Source: Pseudomonas juntendi (GTDB lineage Bacteria > Pseudomonadota > Gammaproteobacteria > Pseudomonadales > Pseudomonadaceae). From it: DNA of 34,843 bases. Positions 26,234 through 34,627 of this stretch are shown here, piece after piece (the first letter of the stretch is position 1; each line of letters starts with the position of its first letter). A program made the translations under genes and the position numbers. Location: positions 1-34,843 of the forward strand of contig NZ_BLJG01000215.1 of the NCBI RefSeq assembly GCF_009932375.1, given 5' to 3'. The notes under the pieces were generated by a model. The model was not told the origin of the DNA. It saw nothing but the letters and a program-made list of their open reading frames with translations, and did not search any database.

Positions 26234-27108
26234 ACATAATCGAAGTGATGCGCCTGCCGCTGTCGGTCGACCTCAGCGGCTTCATTCACATGCTGCAGCG
26301 CCTGCAGGTGCCGCACCGGGTCAGCGAAGAGGGGGACGTGCAGGTACTCTGGGCGCCCGACACCCTGGCCGAAGACGTCCGCGAACTTTACCAGCGCTAC
26401 CCGCAAGGCAACGCCGAGCTGTCGGCTGCCCCCGAGCCGGTGGCAGCGGGCATGGCCGCGAAAGTGCCGTCCCTGGCAGAACAGGCCCGGGCCTGCAAGG
26501 TCACCACGCTCACCCTGCTGGCGTGCTTCATCGTCGCCGGCCTGACCAGCCTGGGCGACAACTTCACCACCATCAGCTGGTTTACCTTCCTCGACTTCCG
26601 GGTGCAGGGCGACTACCTGTATTTCACCCCGCTGGCGGAAACCCTCGACCAAGGGCAATGGTGGCGGTTGGTATCACCCATGCTGCTGCACTTCGGCGTG
26701 CTGCATCTGGCCATGAACAGCTTGTGGTACTGGGAGCTGGGCAAGCGCATCGAGCTGCGCCAGGGCCCCTGGATGCTGCTGGGCCTGACCCTGCTGTACA
26801 GCCTGGTCTCCAACCTGGCGCAGCACTACACCAGCGGGCCGAGCCTGTTCGGCGGGCTGTCGGGCGTACTGTACGGCCTGCTGGGGCATGTATGGCTGTT
26901 CCAGTGGCTGGCACCGAACCGTTACTTCAACCTGCCCAAGGGTGTGCTGGTGATGATGCTGATCTGGCTGGTGGTGTGCCTGACCGGTGTGGTCGGCAGC
27001 CTCGGCCTTGGCCAGATCGCCAACGCCGCCCACGTAGGCGGGCTGCTCATCGGATGCCTGACCGGGCTCTTGGGTGGGGCGCTGGCCCGGCGTAAACTGT
27101 CGGCTTGA
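26230..27108 (+). CDS. Rhomboid family intramembrane serine protease
   Basis: Predicted 292 aa intramembrane protease of the GlpG type. ATG 26230 overlaps the upstream stop (ATGA). Residues 1-70 form a small cytoplasmic N-terminal domain, and six membrane segments follow from about 95. The catalytic pair is visible: Ser211 in FGGLSGVLYGLL (the GxSG motif) and His268 in NAAHVGGLLIG. The oxyanion-loop segment HFGVLHLAMN is near 155. Substrates of bacterial GlpG proteins are mostly unknown. It is the third gene of the nadK operon. Confidence 0.93.
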   Translation: MNIIEVMRLPLSVDLSGFIHMLQRLQVPHRVSEEGDVQVLWAPDTLAEDVRELYQRYPQGNAELSAAPEPVAAGMAAKVPSLAEQARACKVTTLTLLACFIVAGLTSLGDNFTTISWFTFLDFRVQGDYLYFTPLAETLDQGQWWRLVSPMLLHFGVLHLAMNSLWYWELGKRIELRQGPWMLLGLTLLYSLVSNLAQHYTSGPSLFGGLSGVLYGLLGHVWLFQWLAPNRYFNLPKGVLVMMLIWLVVCLTGVVGSLGLGQIANAAHVGGLLIGCLTGLLGGALARRKLSA

Positions 27109-27121
27109 ATCAGGAGACTGT

Positions 27122-27382
27122 ATGTCCACTTTCGCGCAAATGATTGAAAACATCACCCCGGAAATCTACGAAAGCCTGAAGCTGGCCGTGGAAATCGGCA
27201 AATGGTCGGATGGCCGCAAGCTCACCGCCGAGCAGAAAGAGCTGTCGCTGCAGGCCGTGATCGCCTGGGAGATGAAAAACCTGCCAGAAGACCAGCGCAC
27301 CGGTTACATGGGCCCGCAGGAATGCGCGTCGAAGTCTGCGCCGATCGCCAACATTCTGTTCAAGTCGGACTCGGTACATTGA
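27122..27382 (+). CDS. YeaC-like DUF1315 protein
   Basis: Predicted 86 aa cytoplasmic protein of the DUF1315/YeaC family, function unknown. ATG 27122 is preceded by CAGGAGA. The start MSTFAQMIENITPEIYESLKLAVEIGKW and the GRKLTAEQKELSLQAVIAWE segment are typical of the family. It is 13 bases after the rhomboid gene, and its stop overlaps the likely TTG start of the next gene. Confidence 0.88.
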   Translation: MSTFAQMIENITPEIYESLKLAVEIGKWSDGRKLTAEQKELSLQAVIAWEMKNLPEDQRTGYMGPQECASKSAPIANILFKSDSVH

Positions 27383-28209
27383 TCGAACTCGCTCGTGGCT
27401 CGTTGAGCAAAATGGCGGTAAGCCTGCAGGCGCCGGTGGTGCAGTACAGCTTCCGCCTGGGTGACACGCAGGTGCCGGTCAACCCGCTGATCGGCCAGCG
27501 CCTGCGCCTGGAATACCTTGGCGCCATTCACTGCAGCCATTGCGGCAAGCGCACCAAGACCAGCTTCAGCCAAGGTTACTGCTACCCGTGCATGACCCGG
27601 CTGGCCCAGTGCGATGTGTGCATCATGGCCCCGGAAAAATGCCACTACGAGGCCGGCACCTGCCGTGAACCGGCCTGGGGCGAACAGTTCTGCATGACCG
27701 ACCATGTGGTCTACCTGGCCAACTCGTCAGGGATCAAGGTCGGCATCACCCGCGCCAGCCAGCTGCCCACCCGGTGGCTCGACCAAGGGGCCAGCCAGGC
27801 CCTGCCGATCATGCGCGTGGCTACCCGCCAGCAGTCTGGCCTGGTCGAAGACGTGCTGCGCAGCCAGGTGCCCGACCGCACCAACTGGCGTGCACTGCTC
27901 AAGGGCGATGCCGAGGTGCTCGACCTGGCGGCCATTCGTGAGCAGGTATTCGACGCGTGCGCCGAGCGCCTGGGCGAGCTGCAGGGGCGTTTCGGGCTGC
28001 AGGCGATCCAGCCGCTGCCGGACGCCGAAGTGGTGCAGATCAACTACCCGGTCCAGGCCTACCCGCAAAAGATCGTCAGCTTCAACCTGGACAAGGACCC
28101 GGTCGCCGAAGGCACGCTGCTGGGCATCAAGGGCCAGTACCTGATCTTCGACACCGGTGTGATCAATATTCGCAAGTACACGGCCTACCAGTTGGCCGTG
28201 CTCCAGTAA
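27379..28209 (+). CDS. DUF2797 family protein with Cys-rich zinc-binding region
   Basis: Predicted 276 aa protein of the DUF2797 family, function unknown. The start is ambiguous. TTG 27379 overlaps the previous stop and gives MIELARGSLSKMAVSL; ATG 27412 gives MAVSLQ (265 aa). Neither has a strong ribosome site. I prefer the TTG because the extra residues look family-like and the overlap suits coupling. Residues about 55-105 carry paired Cys (CSHCGKRTKT, CYPC, CDVC, then Cys-His-Cys), probably binding one or two zinc ions. A GIY-YIG-like segment (DHVVYLANSSGIKVGITRASQLPTRWLDQGA) follows. The resemblance to a GIY-YIG nuclease domain is only a suggestion. Confidence 0.75.
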   Translation: MIELARGSLSKMAVSLQAPVVQYSFRLGDTQVPVNPLIGQRLRLEYLGAIHCSHCGKRTKTSFSQGYCYPCMTRLAQCDVCIMAPEKCHYEAGTCREPAWGEQFCMTDHVVYLANSSGIKVGITRASQLPTRWLDQGASQALPIMRVATRQQSGLVEDVLRSQVPDRTNWRALLKGDAEVLDLAAIREQVFDACAERLGELQGRFGLQAIQPLPDAEVVQINYPVQAYPQKIVSFNLDKDPVAEGTLLGIKGQYLIFDTGVINIRKYTAYQLAVLQ

Positions 28210-28222
28210 AAAGGACCTGCAC

Positions 28223-30892
28223 ATGCGCACCGAACAACCGCAAGTGATCTACCTGAAGGATTACCAGGCGCCCGAGTACCTGATCGACGAGACGCACCTG
28301 ACCTTCGAGCTGTTCGAGGACCACACCCTGGTTCACGCGCAGCTGGTGATGCGTCGCAACCCGGCACGCGGTACCGGCTTGCCGCCGCTGGTGCTCGATG
28401 GCCAGCAGCTGGAGCTGCTGCGTGCCGCGCTGGATGACCGGGAATTGCAGGCCGCCGATTACCAGCTGGACGGTGACAGCCTGACCGTGCAGCCGCAAGC
28501 CGAGCACTTCACCCTCGACACCAGCGTGAAGATCCACCCGGAAAGCAACACTGCGCTCGAAGGTTTGTACAAATCCGGCAAGATGTTCTGCACCCAGTGC
28601 GAGGCCGAGGGTTTCCGCAAGATCACCTATTACCTCGACCGCCCGGACGTGATGAGCAGCTTCACCACCACGGTGATCGCCGAGCAGCATCGCTACCCGG
28701 TGCTGTTGTCCAACGGTAACCCTACCGGCAGCGGGCCGGCCGAGGATGGCCGCCACTGGGCCACCTGGGAAGACCCGTTCAAGAAGCCAGCCTACCTGTT
28801 CGCCTTGGTGGCCGGTGACCTGTGGTGCGTCGAAGACACCTTCACGCGCCAGTCGGGCCGTGATGTGCTGCTGCGCATCTATGTCGAGCCCGAGAACCTG
28901 GACAAGTGCGACCACGCCATGGTCAGCCTGAAGAAGTCGATGCGTTGGGACGAGGAAGTCTACGGCCGCGAATACGACCTGGACATCTTCATGATCGTTG
29001 CCGTCAACGACTTCAACATGGGCGCCATGGAAAACAAGGGCCTGAACATCTTCAACTCCAGCTGTGTGCTGGCCCGCGCCGAAACGGCCACCGATGCCGC
29101 GCACCAGCGTGTCGAAGGTGTGGTCGCCCACGAGTATTTCCACAACTGGTCGGGCAACCGCGTCACGTGCCGCGACTGGTTCCAGCTGTCGCTGAAGGAA
29201 GGGTTCACGGTGTTCCGCGATGCCGAGTTCAGTGCCGACATGAACTCGCGCACGGTCAAACGCATCGAGGACGTGGCCTACCTGCGTACTCACCAGTTTG
29301 CCGAAGATGCCGGCCCCATGGCCCACCCCGTGCGCCCGGACAGCTTCATCGAGATTTCCAACTTCTACACCCTGACAGTGTACGAGAAGGGCGCCGAAGT
29401 GGTGCGCATGGTCCGCACCTTGCTGGGTGCCGATGGTTTCCGCAAAGGCAGCGATCTGTATTTCGAGCGTCACGATGGCCAGGCGGTCACCACCGACGAC
29501 TTCATCAAGGCCATGGAAGACGCCAACGGCGTGGACTTTACCCAGTTCAAGCGCTGGTACAGCCAGGCAGGCACCCCGCGCCTGGAAGTCAGCGAAGCGT
29601 ACGACGCCGCCGCCCAGACCTACAGCCTGACGTTCCGCCAAAGCTGCCCGCCCACCCCGGACAAGGCCGAGAAGCTGCCGTTCGTGATCCCGGTGGAGTT
29701 GGGCCTGCTGGATGCTGCCGGCAACGACCTGCCGCTGCGACTGGCAGGTGAGGGCGCCGCCACGGCGGCCGAACCAGCCACCAGTCGGGTGCTGTCGGTG
29801 ACCGAGCCCGAGCAGACCTTCACCTTCCAGGGTATCCAGGCCAAGCCGCTGCCGTCGCTGCTGCGTGGCTTCAGCGCCCCGGTCAAGCTCAGTTTCCCGT
29901 ACGACCGCGACCAGTTGATGTTCCTGATGCAACATGACAGCGATGGTTTCAACCGCTGGGAAGCGGGCCAGCAGCTGGCGGTCCAGGTGTTGCAGGAACT
30001 GATCGGCCAGCACCAGCGTGGCGAAGCCCTGAACCTGGACCAGCGCCTGATCACGGCCTTGGGCACGGTACTGGGCAACCCGTCGCTGGACCCGGCCATG
30101 GTCGCCGAAATGCTCTCGCTGCCAGGTGAGGCCTACCTCACCGAAATCAGCCAGGTGGCCGACGTGGACGCCATCCATGCCGCCCGCGAGTTCGCCCGCC
30201 AGCAGATCGCCGAGCAACTGTTCGACGCGTTGTGGGCGCGCTACCAGGCCCACCGCGAAGCCTCGCGCAGCACTGCCTATGTGGCCTCGGCCGAGCACTT
30301 CGCCCGCCGCAGCCTGCAGAACATCGCCCTGTCGTACCTGATGCTGAGCGGCAAGCCGCACGTGCTGGAAGCGACCCTGGAGCAGTTCGAGCACTGCGAC
30401 AACATGACCGAGCGCCTGACCGCGCTGGCGGTGCTGGTCAACTCGCCGTTCCAGGCCGAGCGGGCGAAAGCGCTGGAGGCGTTCGCCGAGCACTTCAAGG
30501 ACAACCCGCTGGTGATGGACCAGTGGTTCAGCGTGCAGGCGGCCAGCACCTTGCCGGGCGGGCTGGCGCGGGTCAAGGCGTTGATGCAGCACCCGGCGTT
30601 CACCCTGAAGAACCCAAACAAGGTGCGTGCGCTGATCGGTGCGTTTGCCGGGCAGAACCTGGTCAACTTCCATGCCGCCGATGGTTCTGGCTACCGTTTC
30701 CTGGCTGACCTTGTGATCGAACTGAATGCGCTGAACCCGCAGATCGCTTCGCGTCAGCTGGCGCCGCTGACCCGCTGGCGCAAGTATGACGAGGCGCGCC
30801 AGGCGCTGATGAAGGGCGAGCTGGAGCGGATTCTGGCTTCGGGTGAGCTGTCCAGTGATGTGTATGAAGTGGTGAGCAAGAGCCTGGCTTGA
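28223..30892 (+). CDS. pepN: Aminopeptidase N
   Basis: Predicted 889 aa zinc metallopeptidase of the M1 family that removes N-terminal amino acids from cytoplasmic peptides. The substrate-anchoring GAMEN motif is at residues 267-271, and the zinc site HEYFH-x18-E uses H303, H307 and E326. Length and the C-terminal helical domain match the E. coli type (about 870). An AAGGA Shine-Dalgarno lies 8 bases before the ATG. It follows the DUF2797 gene by 13 bases and may be transcribed with it. A repeat pair lies downstream. Confidence 0.96.
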   Translation: MRTEQPQVIYLKDYQAPEYLIDETHLTFELFEDHTLVHAQLVMRRNPARGTGLPPLVLDGQQLELLRAALDDRELQAADYQLDGDSLTVQPQAEHFTLDTSVKIHPESNTALEGLYKSGKMFCTQCEAEGFRKITYYLDRPDVMSSFTTTVIAEQHRYPVLLSNGNPTGSGPAEDGRHWATWEDPFKKPAYLFALVAGDLWCVEDTFTRQSGRDVLLRIYVEPENLDKCDHAMVSLKKSMRWDEEVYGREYDLDIFMIVAVNDFNMGAMENKGLNIFNSSCVLARAETATDAAHQRVEGVVAHEYFHNWSGNRVTCRDWFQLSLKEGFTVFRDAEFSADMNSRTVKRIEDVAYLRTHQFAEDAGPMAHPVRPDSFIEISNFYTLTVYEKGAEVVRMVRTLLGADGFRKGSDLYFERHDGQAVTTDDFIKAMEDANGVDFTQFKRWYSQAGTPRLEVSEAYDAAAQTYSLTFRQSCPPTPDKAEKLPFVIPVELGLLDAAGNDLPLRLAGEGAATAAEPATSRVLSVTEPEQTFTFQGIQAKPLPSLLRGFSAPVKLSFPYDRDQLMFLMQHDSDGFNRWEAGQQLAVQVLQELIGQHQRGEALNLDQRLITALGTVLGNPSLDPAMVAEMLSLPGEAYLTEISQVADVDAIHAAREFARQQIAEQLFDALWARYQAHREASRSTAYVASAEHFARRSLQNIALSYLMLSGKPHVLEATLEQFEHCDNMTERLTALAVLVNSPFQAERAKALEAFAEHFKDNPLVMDQWFSVQAASTLPGGLARVKALMQHPAFTLKNPNKVRALIGAFAGQNLVNFHAADGSGYRFLADLVIELNALNPQIASRQLAPLTRWRKYDEARQALMKGELERILASGELSSDVYEVVSKSLA

Positions 30893-30911
30893 TGCTTCTG
30901 TAGCCTGGGCT

Positions 30912-31011
30912 GGCCTCTTCGCGGGTGAACCCGCTCCTACAGGAACTGCACTGCTTTCATGGGCGGTGCGGTGCCTGTAGGAGCGGGTTCACCCGCGAAG
31001 CTTTTCAGGCC
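30912..31011. repeat. Pair of inverted REP elements
   Basis: Two oppositely oriented copies of a P. putida-type repetitive extragenic palindrome flank about 30 bases. The first is GGCCTCTTCGCGGGTGAACC followed by CGCTCCTACAGG (30912-30943). The second is its near-complement (30974-31011). Each has its own hairpin, and together they could form a larger cruciform that ends or stabilises pepN mRNA. Confidence 0.85.
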
Positions 31012-31157
31012 GACAACAAAACATAACACCCCGCCCGTTGTAATCCCGCGAACATCCCCGCTACGATCCCTTCAAGCTGTTGCAGGCCTCTAGATCAGGC
31101 TTTTCGCAGTGCCTGCAATGCATTGACCCGCCGAATAAAAACACCAAGGGGACAGTC

Positions 31158-32180
31158 ATGAGGGAACACAACAGGCGCCGCGCCTGGCCATTGGCAGCGG
31201 CATTGGCGCTGGCACTGGGCGCGTGGGCCGGCAGCGTGCAAGCCGCCAGTGCCGACCAGTACTCCACCGAATCGGCCAAGGCCAGCCAGAGCCTGTTGAT
31301 CGGCACCACCCACGCCGGCAAGCGCCTGGTGGTGGTCGGTGATCGAGGCCATATCCTGTTCTCCGACGACCAGGGCAACACCTGGACCCAGGCCCGGGTA
31401 CCCACCCGGCAGTTGCTCACGGCGGTGTTCTTCATCGACGACAAGCGCGGCTGGGCCGTCGGCCATGACGCCCAGGTGCTCACCAGCAGCGACGGCGGCG
31501 CCACCTGGACCAAGCAGTTCGAAGACCTTGCCCGTGAAGCGCCGTTGCTGGATGTCACCTTCCTGGATGCCCGGCATGGCTTTGCCGTGGGCGCCTACGG
31601 GGCCTTGCTGGAAACCACTGACGGCGGCCAGCACTGGCAGGACGTGGCCGAGCGCCTGGACAACCCCGACCACTTGCACCTCAACGGCATCACCCAGGTG
31701 CGCGATGCCGGCCTGTTCATCGTTGGCGAGCAGGGCGGCATGTTCCGCTCTGCAGATAACGGCCAGACCTGGGCCAAGGTGCAAGGCCCCTACGAGGGCT
31801 CGCTGTTTGGCGTGATCGGCACCCGTTCACCCCGCACCCTGCTGGCCTACGGCCTGCGCGGCAACCTGTTCCGTTCAGCCGACTTCGGTGACAGCTGGCA
31901 GCAGGTCGAACTGAAGGCCGCGCGCGGCAGCCTGGAATTCGGCCTGGCTGGCGCTGCGCTGCTGGCTGATGGCGCCCTGGTGCTGGTCGGCAACGGCGGC
32001 AGCGTGCTGCGCAGCACCGACGATGGCCAGACCTTCAGCGTGTACAACCGTGGCGACCGCATCGCCCTGGCCGGCGTCAGTGGTCTGGCCGATGGCGGCC
32101 TGCTGCTGGTGGGCCAGGGCGGTGTGCACCTGGCAACCGCGCAAGGTGCCGATCGCATTGCCGAGGAGCCGCGCCAATGA
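31158..32180 (+). CDS. Periplasmic BNR/YCF48-type beta-propeller protein
   Basis: Predicted 340 aa exported protein. ATG 31158 has AAGGGGAC upstream and opens a signal peptide (RRRAWPLAAALALALGAWAGSVQA, cleavage near AQAAS-type sites). The rest is a repeated propeller blade with Asp-box motifs such as SDDQGNTWTQ, SSDGGATWTK, TTDGGQHWQD, SADNGQTWAK and STDDGQTFSV, the form seen in YCF48 and sialidase-type proteins. No catalytic residues are recognisable. Its stop overlaps the start of the MMPL/RND gene, so the two are co-translated. I infer that it is a periplasmic partner of that transporter. Confidence 0.88.
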   Translation: MREHNRRRAWPLAAALALALGAWAGSVQAASADQYSTESAKASQSLLIGTTHAGKRLVVVGDRGHILFSDDQGNTWTQARVPTRQLLTAVFFIDDKRGWAVGHDAQVLTSSDGGATWTKQFEDLAREAPLLDVTFLDARHGFAVGAYGALLETTDGGQHWQDVAERLDNPDHLHLNGITQVRDAGLFIVGEQGGMFRSADNGQTWAKVQGPYEGSLFGVIGTRSPRTLLAYGLRGNLFRSADFGDSWQQVELKAARGSLEFGLAGAALLADGALVLVGNGGSVLRSTDDGQTFSVYNRGDRIALAGVSGLADGGLLLVGQGGVHLATAQGADRIAEEPRQ

Positions 32181-34576
32181 CCAGCCGGGAGAGCATCACC
32201 ATGCATCCGCATCACCAGGACAAGCCTACGCTGCTCGAACGGCTGATCTTCAACAACCGCCCCGTGGTCATCGCCCTGTGCGTGCTGATCAGTATTTTCC
32301 TGTTCTGGCAGGCGACGCAGATTCGCCCCTCCACCAGTTTCGAGAAGATGATCCCGCTGCAGCACCCGTTCATCGAGCAGATGATGGAGCACCGCAATGA
32401 CCTGGCCAACCTCGGCAACACCGTGCGCATCTCGGTGGAGGCGGTCAAGGGTGACATTTTCGACAAGGATTACATGGAGACCCTGCGCCAGATCCATGAC
32501 GAGGTGTTTTACCTGCCTGGCGTCGACCGTGCCGGGCTGAAGTCGCTGTGGAGCCCCAGCGTGCGCTGGAGCGAGGTCACGGAAGAGGGCTTTTCCGGTG
32601 GCGAGGTGATCCCCAACACCTACAACGGCTCCCAGGACAGCCTCGATACCCTGCGCGACAATGTGCTCAAGTCCGGCCAGGTCGGGCGGCTGGTCGGCAA
32701 CAACTTCAAGTCCAGTATCATCGATGTGCCACTGCTGGAAAGCTACCCTGACCCGCAGGACCCCAGCCGGCTGCTGAAACTGGATTACCAGCAGTTCTCG
32801 CACCTGCTGGAAGAGAAGGTGCGTGACAAGTTCCAGGCGCAGAACCCCAATGTGAAAGTGCACATTGTCGGCTTTGCCAAGAAGGTCGGTGACCTGATCG
32901 ACGGGCTGGTGATGGTGGCGATGTTCTTCGGCGTCGCCCTGGTGATCACCTGGGTGCTGTTGTACTGGTTCACCTGGTGTATCCGCAGCACCATCGCCGT
33001 GCTCATCACCACCCTGGTGGCGGTGGTCTGGCAACTGGGGCTGATGCACGCGGTGGGTTTCGGCCTGGACCCGTACTCGATGCTGGTGCCGTTCCTGATC
33101 TTCGCCATTGGCATTTCCCACGGGGTGCAGAAGATCAACGGCATCGCCTTGCAGTCGAGTGACGCCGACAACGCGCTCACCGCTGCACGGCGAACGTTCC
33201 GGCAGTTGTTCCTGCCGGGCATGATCGCCATCCTGGCCGATGCGGTGGGCTTCATCACCCTGCTGATCATCGACATCGGGGTGATTCGCGAGCTGGCCAT
33301 CGGCGCGTCCATCGGGGTGGCGGTGATCGTGTTCACCAACCTGATCCTGCTGCCGGTCGCCATCTCCTATGTCGGTATCAGCAAGAAGGCCATCGAACGC
33401 AGCAAGAAGGACGCCACCCGCGAACACCCGTTCTGGCGCCTGCTGTCGAACTTTGCCAGCGCCAGGGTGGCGCCGGTGTCGGTGGCGCTGGCGCTGCTCG
33501 CCTTCGGCGGGGGGCTGTGGTACAGCCAGAACCTGAAAATCGGCGACCTCGACCAGGGCGCGCCGGAGCTGCGCCCCGACTCGCGCTACAACCAGGACAA
33601 CAACTTCGTCATCAGCAACTACTCGACCAGTTCCGATGTGCTGGTGATCATGGTCAAGACGCCGGCCGAGCAGTGTTCCATCCACTCGACCATGACCCCG
33701 ATCGACGAGCTGATGTGGACCATGGAAAACACCCCCGGGGTCCAGTCGGCGATCTCCCTGGTCACCGTGTCCAAGCAGGTGATCAAGGGCATGAACGAGG
33801 GCAGCCTGAAATGGGAAACCCTGTCGCGCAACCCCGACATCCTCAACAACTCCATCGCCCGTGCCGATGGGCTGTACAACGGTGACTGCTCGCTGGCGCC
33901 GGTACTGGTGTTCCTCAACGACCACAAGGCCGAAACCCTGGAGCGGGTCACGGCGGTAGCCCAGGCGTTTGCCGACAGCCACAACAAGGAGGGCCTGCAG
34001 TTCCTGCTGGCAGCAGGCAATGCCGGGATCGAGGCCGCGACCAACGAGGTGATCAAGTCGGCCGAACTGACCATCCTGATCCTGGTGTACATCTGTGTGG
34101 CAGTGATGTGCCTGATCACCTTCCGCTCGTTGGCCGCTACCCTGTGCATCGTTCTGCCGCTGGTGCTGACCTCGGTGCTGGGTAACGCGCTGATGGCCTA
34201 CATGGGCATCGGTGTGAAGGTGGCCACCTTGCCGGTGGTGGCGCTGGGCGTGGGCATTGGCGTTGACTACGGCATCTACATCTACAGCCGCCTGGAAAGT
34301 TTCCTGCGCGCCGGGTTGCCGTTGCAGGAGGCGTATTACCAGACCCTGCGCTCGACCGGCAAGGCAGTGCTGTTCACCGGGCTGTGCCTGGCCATTGGTG
34401 TGTGCACCTGGATCTTCTCGGCGATCAAGTTCCAGGCCGACATGGGCCTGATGCTGACCTTCATGTTGCTCTGGAACATGTTCGGGGCGTTGTGGCTGCT
34501 GCCGGCCCTGGCGCGGTTCCTGATCAAGCCGGAGAAAATGGTGGGCAAGCAAGGGGGGTCGATTTTCGCCCATTGA
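32177..34576 (+). CDS. MMPL/RND-superfamily exporter
   Basis: Predicted 799 aa inner-membrane transporter. One hydrophobic segment lies at about 30-50, then a large periplasmic domain, five more segments, a second large loop at about 450-630 and six final segments. This is the duplicated RND plan of the MMPL (hydrophobe/amphiphile) branch. Functional segments include GISHGVQKING near 315 and ALGVGIGVDYGIYIYSR near 690. Two starts are possible. ATG 32177 has GAGGAG 8 bases upstream and overlaps the previous stop. ATG 32201 has an equally good GGGAGAG 7 bases upstream. I give the first. Substrate unknown. Lipid or hopanoid-like cargo is typical of the family. Confidence 0.9.
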   Translation: MTSRESITMHPHHQDKPTLLERLIFNNRPVVIALCVLISIFLFWQATQIRPSTSFEKMIPLQHPFIEQMMEHRNDLANLGNTVRISVEAVKGDIFDKDYMETLRQIHDEVFYLPGVDRAGLKSLWSPSVRWSEVTEEGFSGGEVIPNTYNGSQDSLDTLRDNVLKSGQVGRLVGNNFKSSIIDVPLLESYPDPQDPSRLLKLDYQQFSHLLEEKVRDKFQAQNPNVKVHIVGFAKKVGDLIDGLVMVAMFFGVALVITWVLLYWFTWCIRSTIAVLITTLVAVVWQLGLMHAVGFGLDPYSMLVPFLIFAIGISHGVQKINGIALQSSDADNALTAARRTFRQLFLPGMIAILADAVGFITLLIIDIGVIRELAIGASIGVAVIVFTNLILLPVAISYVGISKKAIERSKKDATREHPFWRLLSNFASARVAPVSVALALLAFGGGLWYSQNLKIGDLDQGAPELRPDSRYNQDNNFVISNYSTSSDVLVIMVKTPAEQCSIHSTMTPIDELMWTMENTPGVQSAISLVTVSKQVIKGMNEGSLKWETLSRNPDILNNSIARADGLYNGDCSLAPVLVFLNDHKAETLERVTAVAQAFADSHNKEGLQFLLAAGNAGIEAATNEVIKSAELTILILVYICVAVMCLITFRSLAATLCIVLPLVLTSVLGNALMAYMGIGVKVATLPVVALGVGIGVDYGIYIYSRLESFLRAGLPLQEAYYQTLRSTGKAVLFTGLCLAIGVCTWIFSAIKFQADMGLMLTFMLLWNMFGALWLLPALARFLIKPEKMVGKQGGSIFAH

Positions 34577-34583
34577 AGGCAGG

Positions 34584-34627
34584 GGGCCGCGTTGCGGCCC
34601 AATCGCCGGCAAGCCAGCTCCCACAGG
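34584..34627 (+). repeat. Hairpin and REP-like element after the exporter gene
   Basis: GGGCCGC (34584-34590) and GCGGCCC (34594-34600) form a perfect 7-bp stem 7 bases after the gene stop but without a T-tract. It is followed by CGCCGGCAAGCCAGCTCCCACAGG-type sequence, which I recognise as a common Pseudomonas REP motif (about 34604-34627). Confidence 0.65.

Noticed and set aside
28163..30673. An 836-codon minus-strand open frame opposite pepN
   Set aside because: Shadow of a high-GC gene. pepN has all M1 peptidase motifs on the plus strand.
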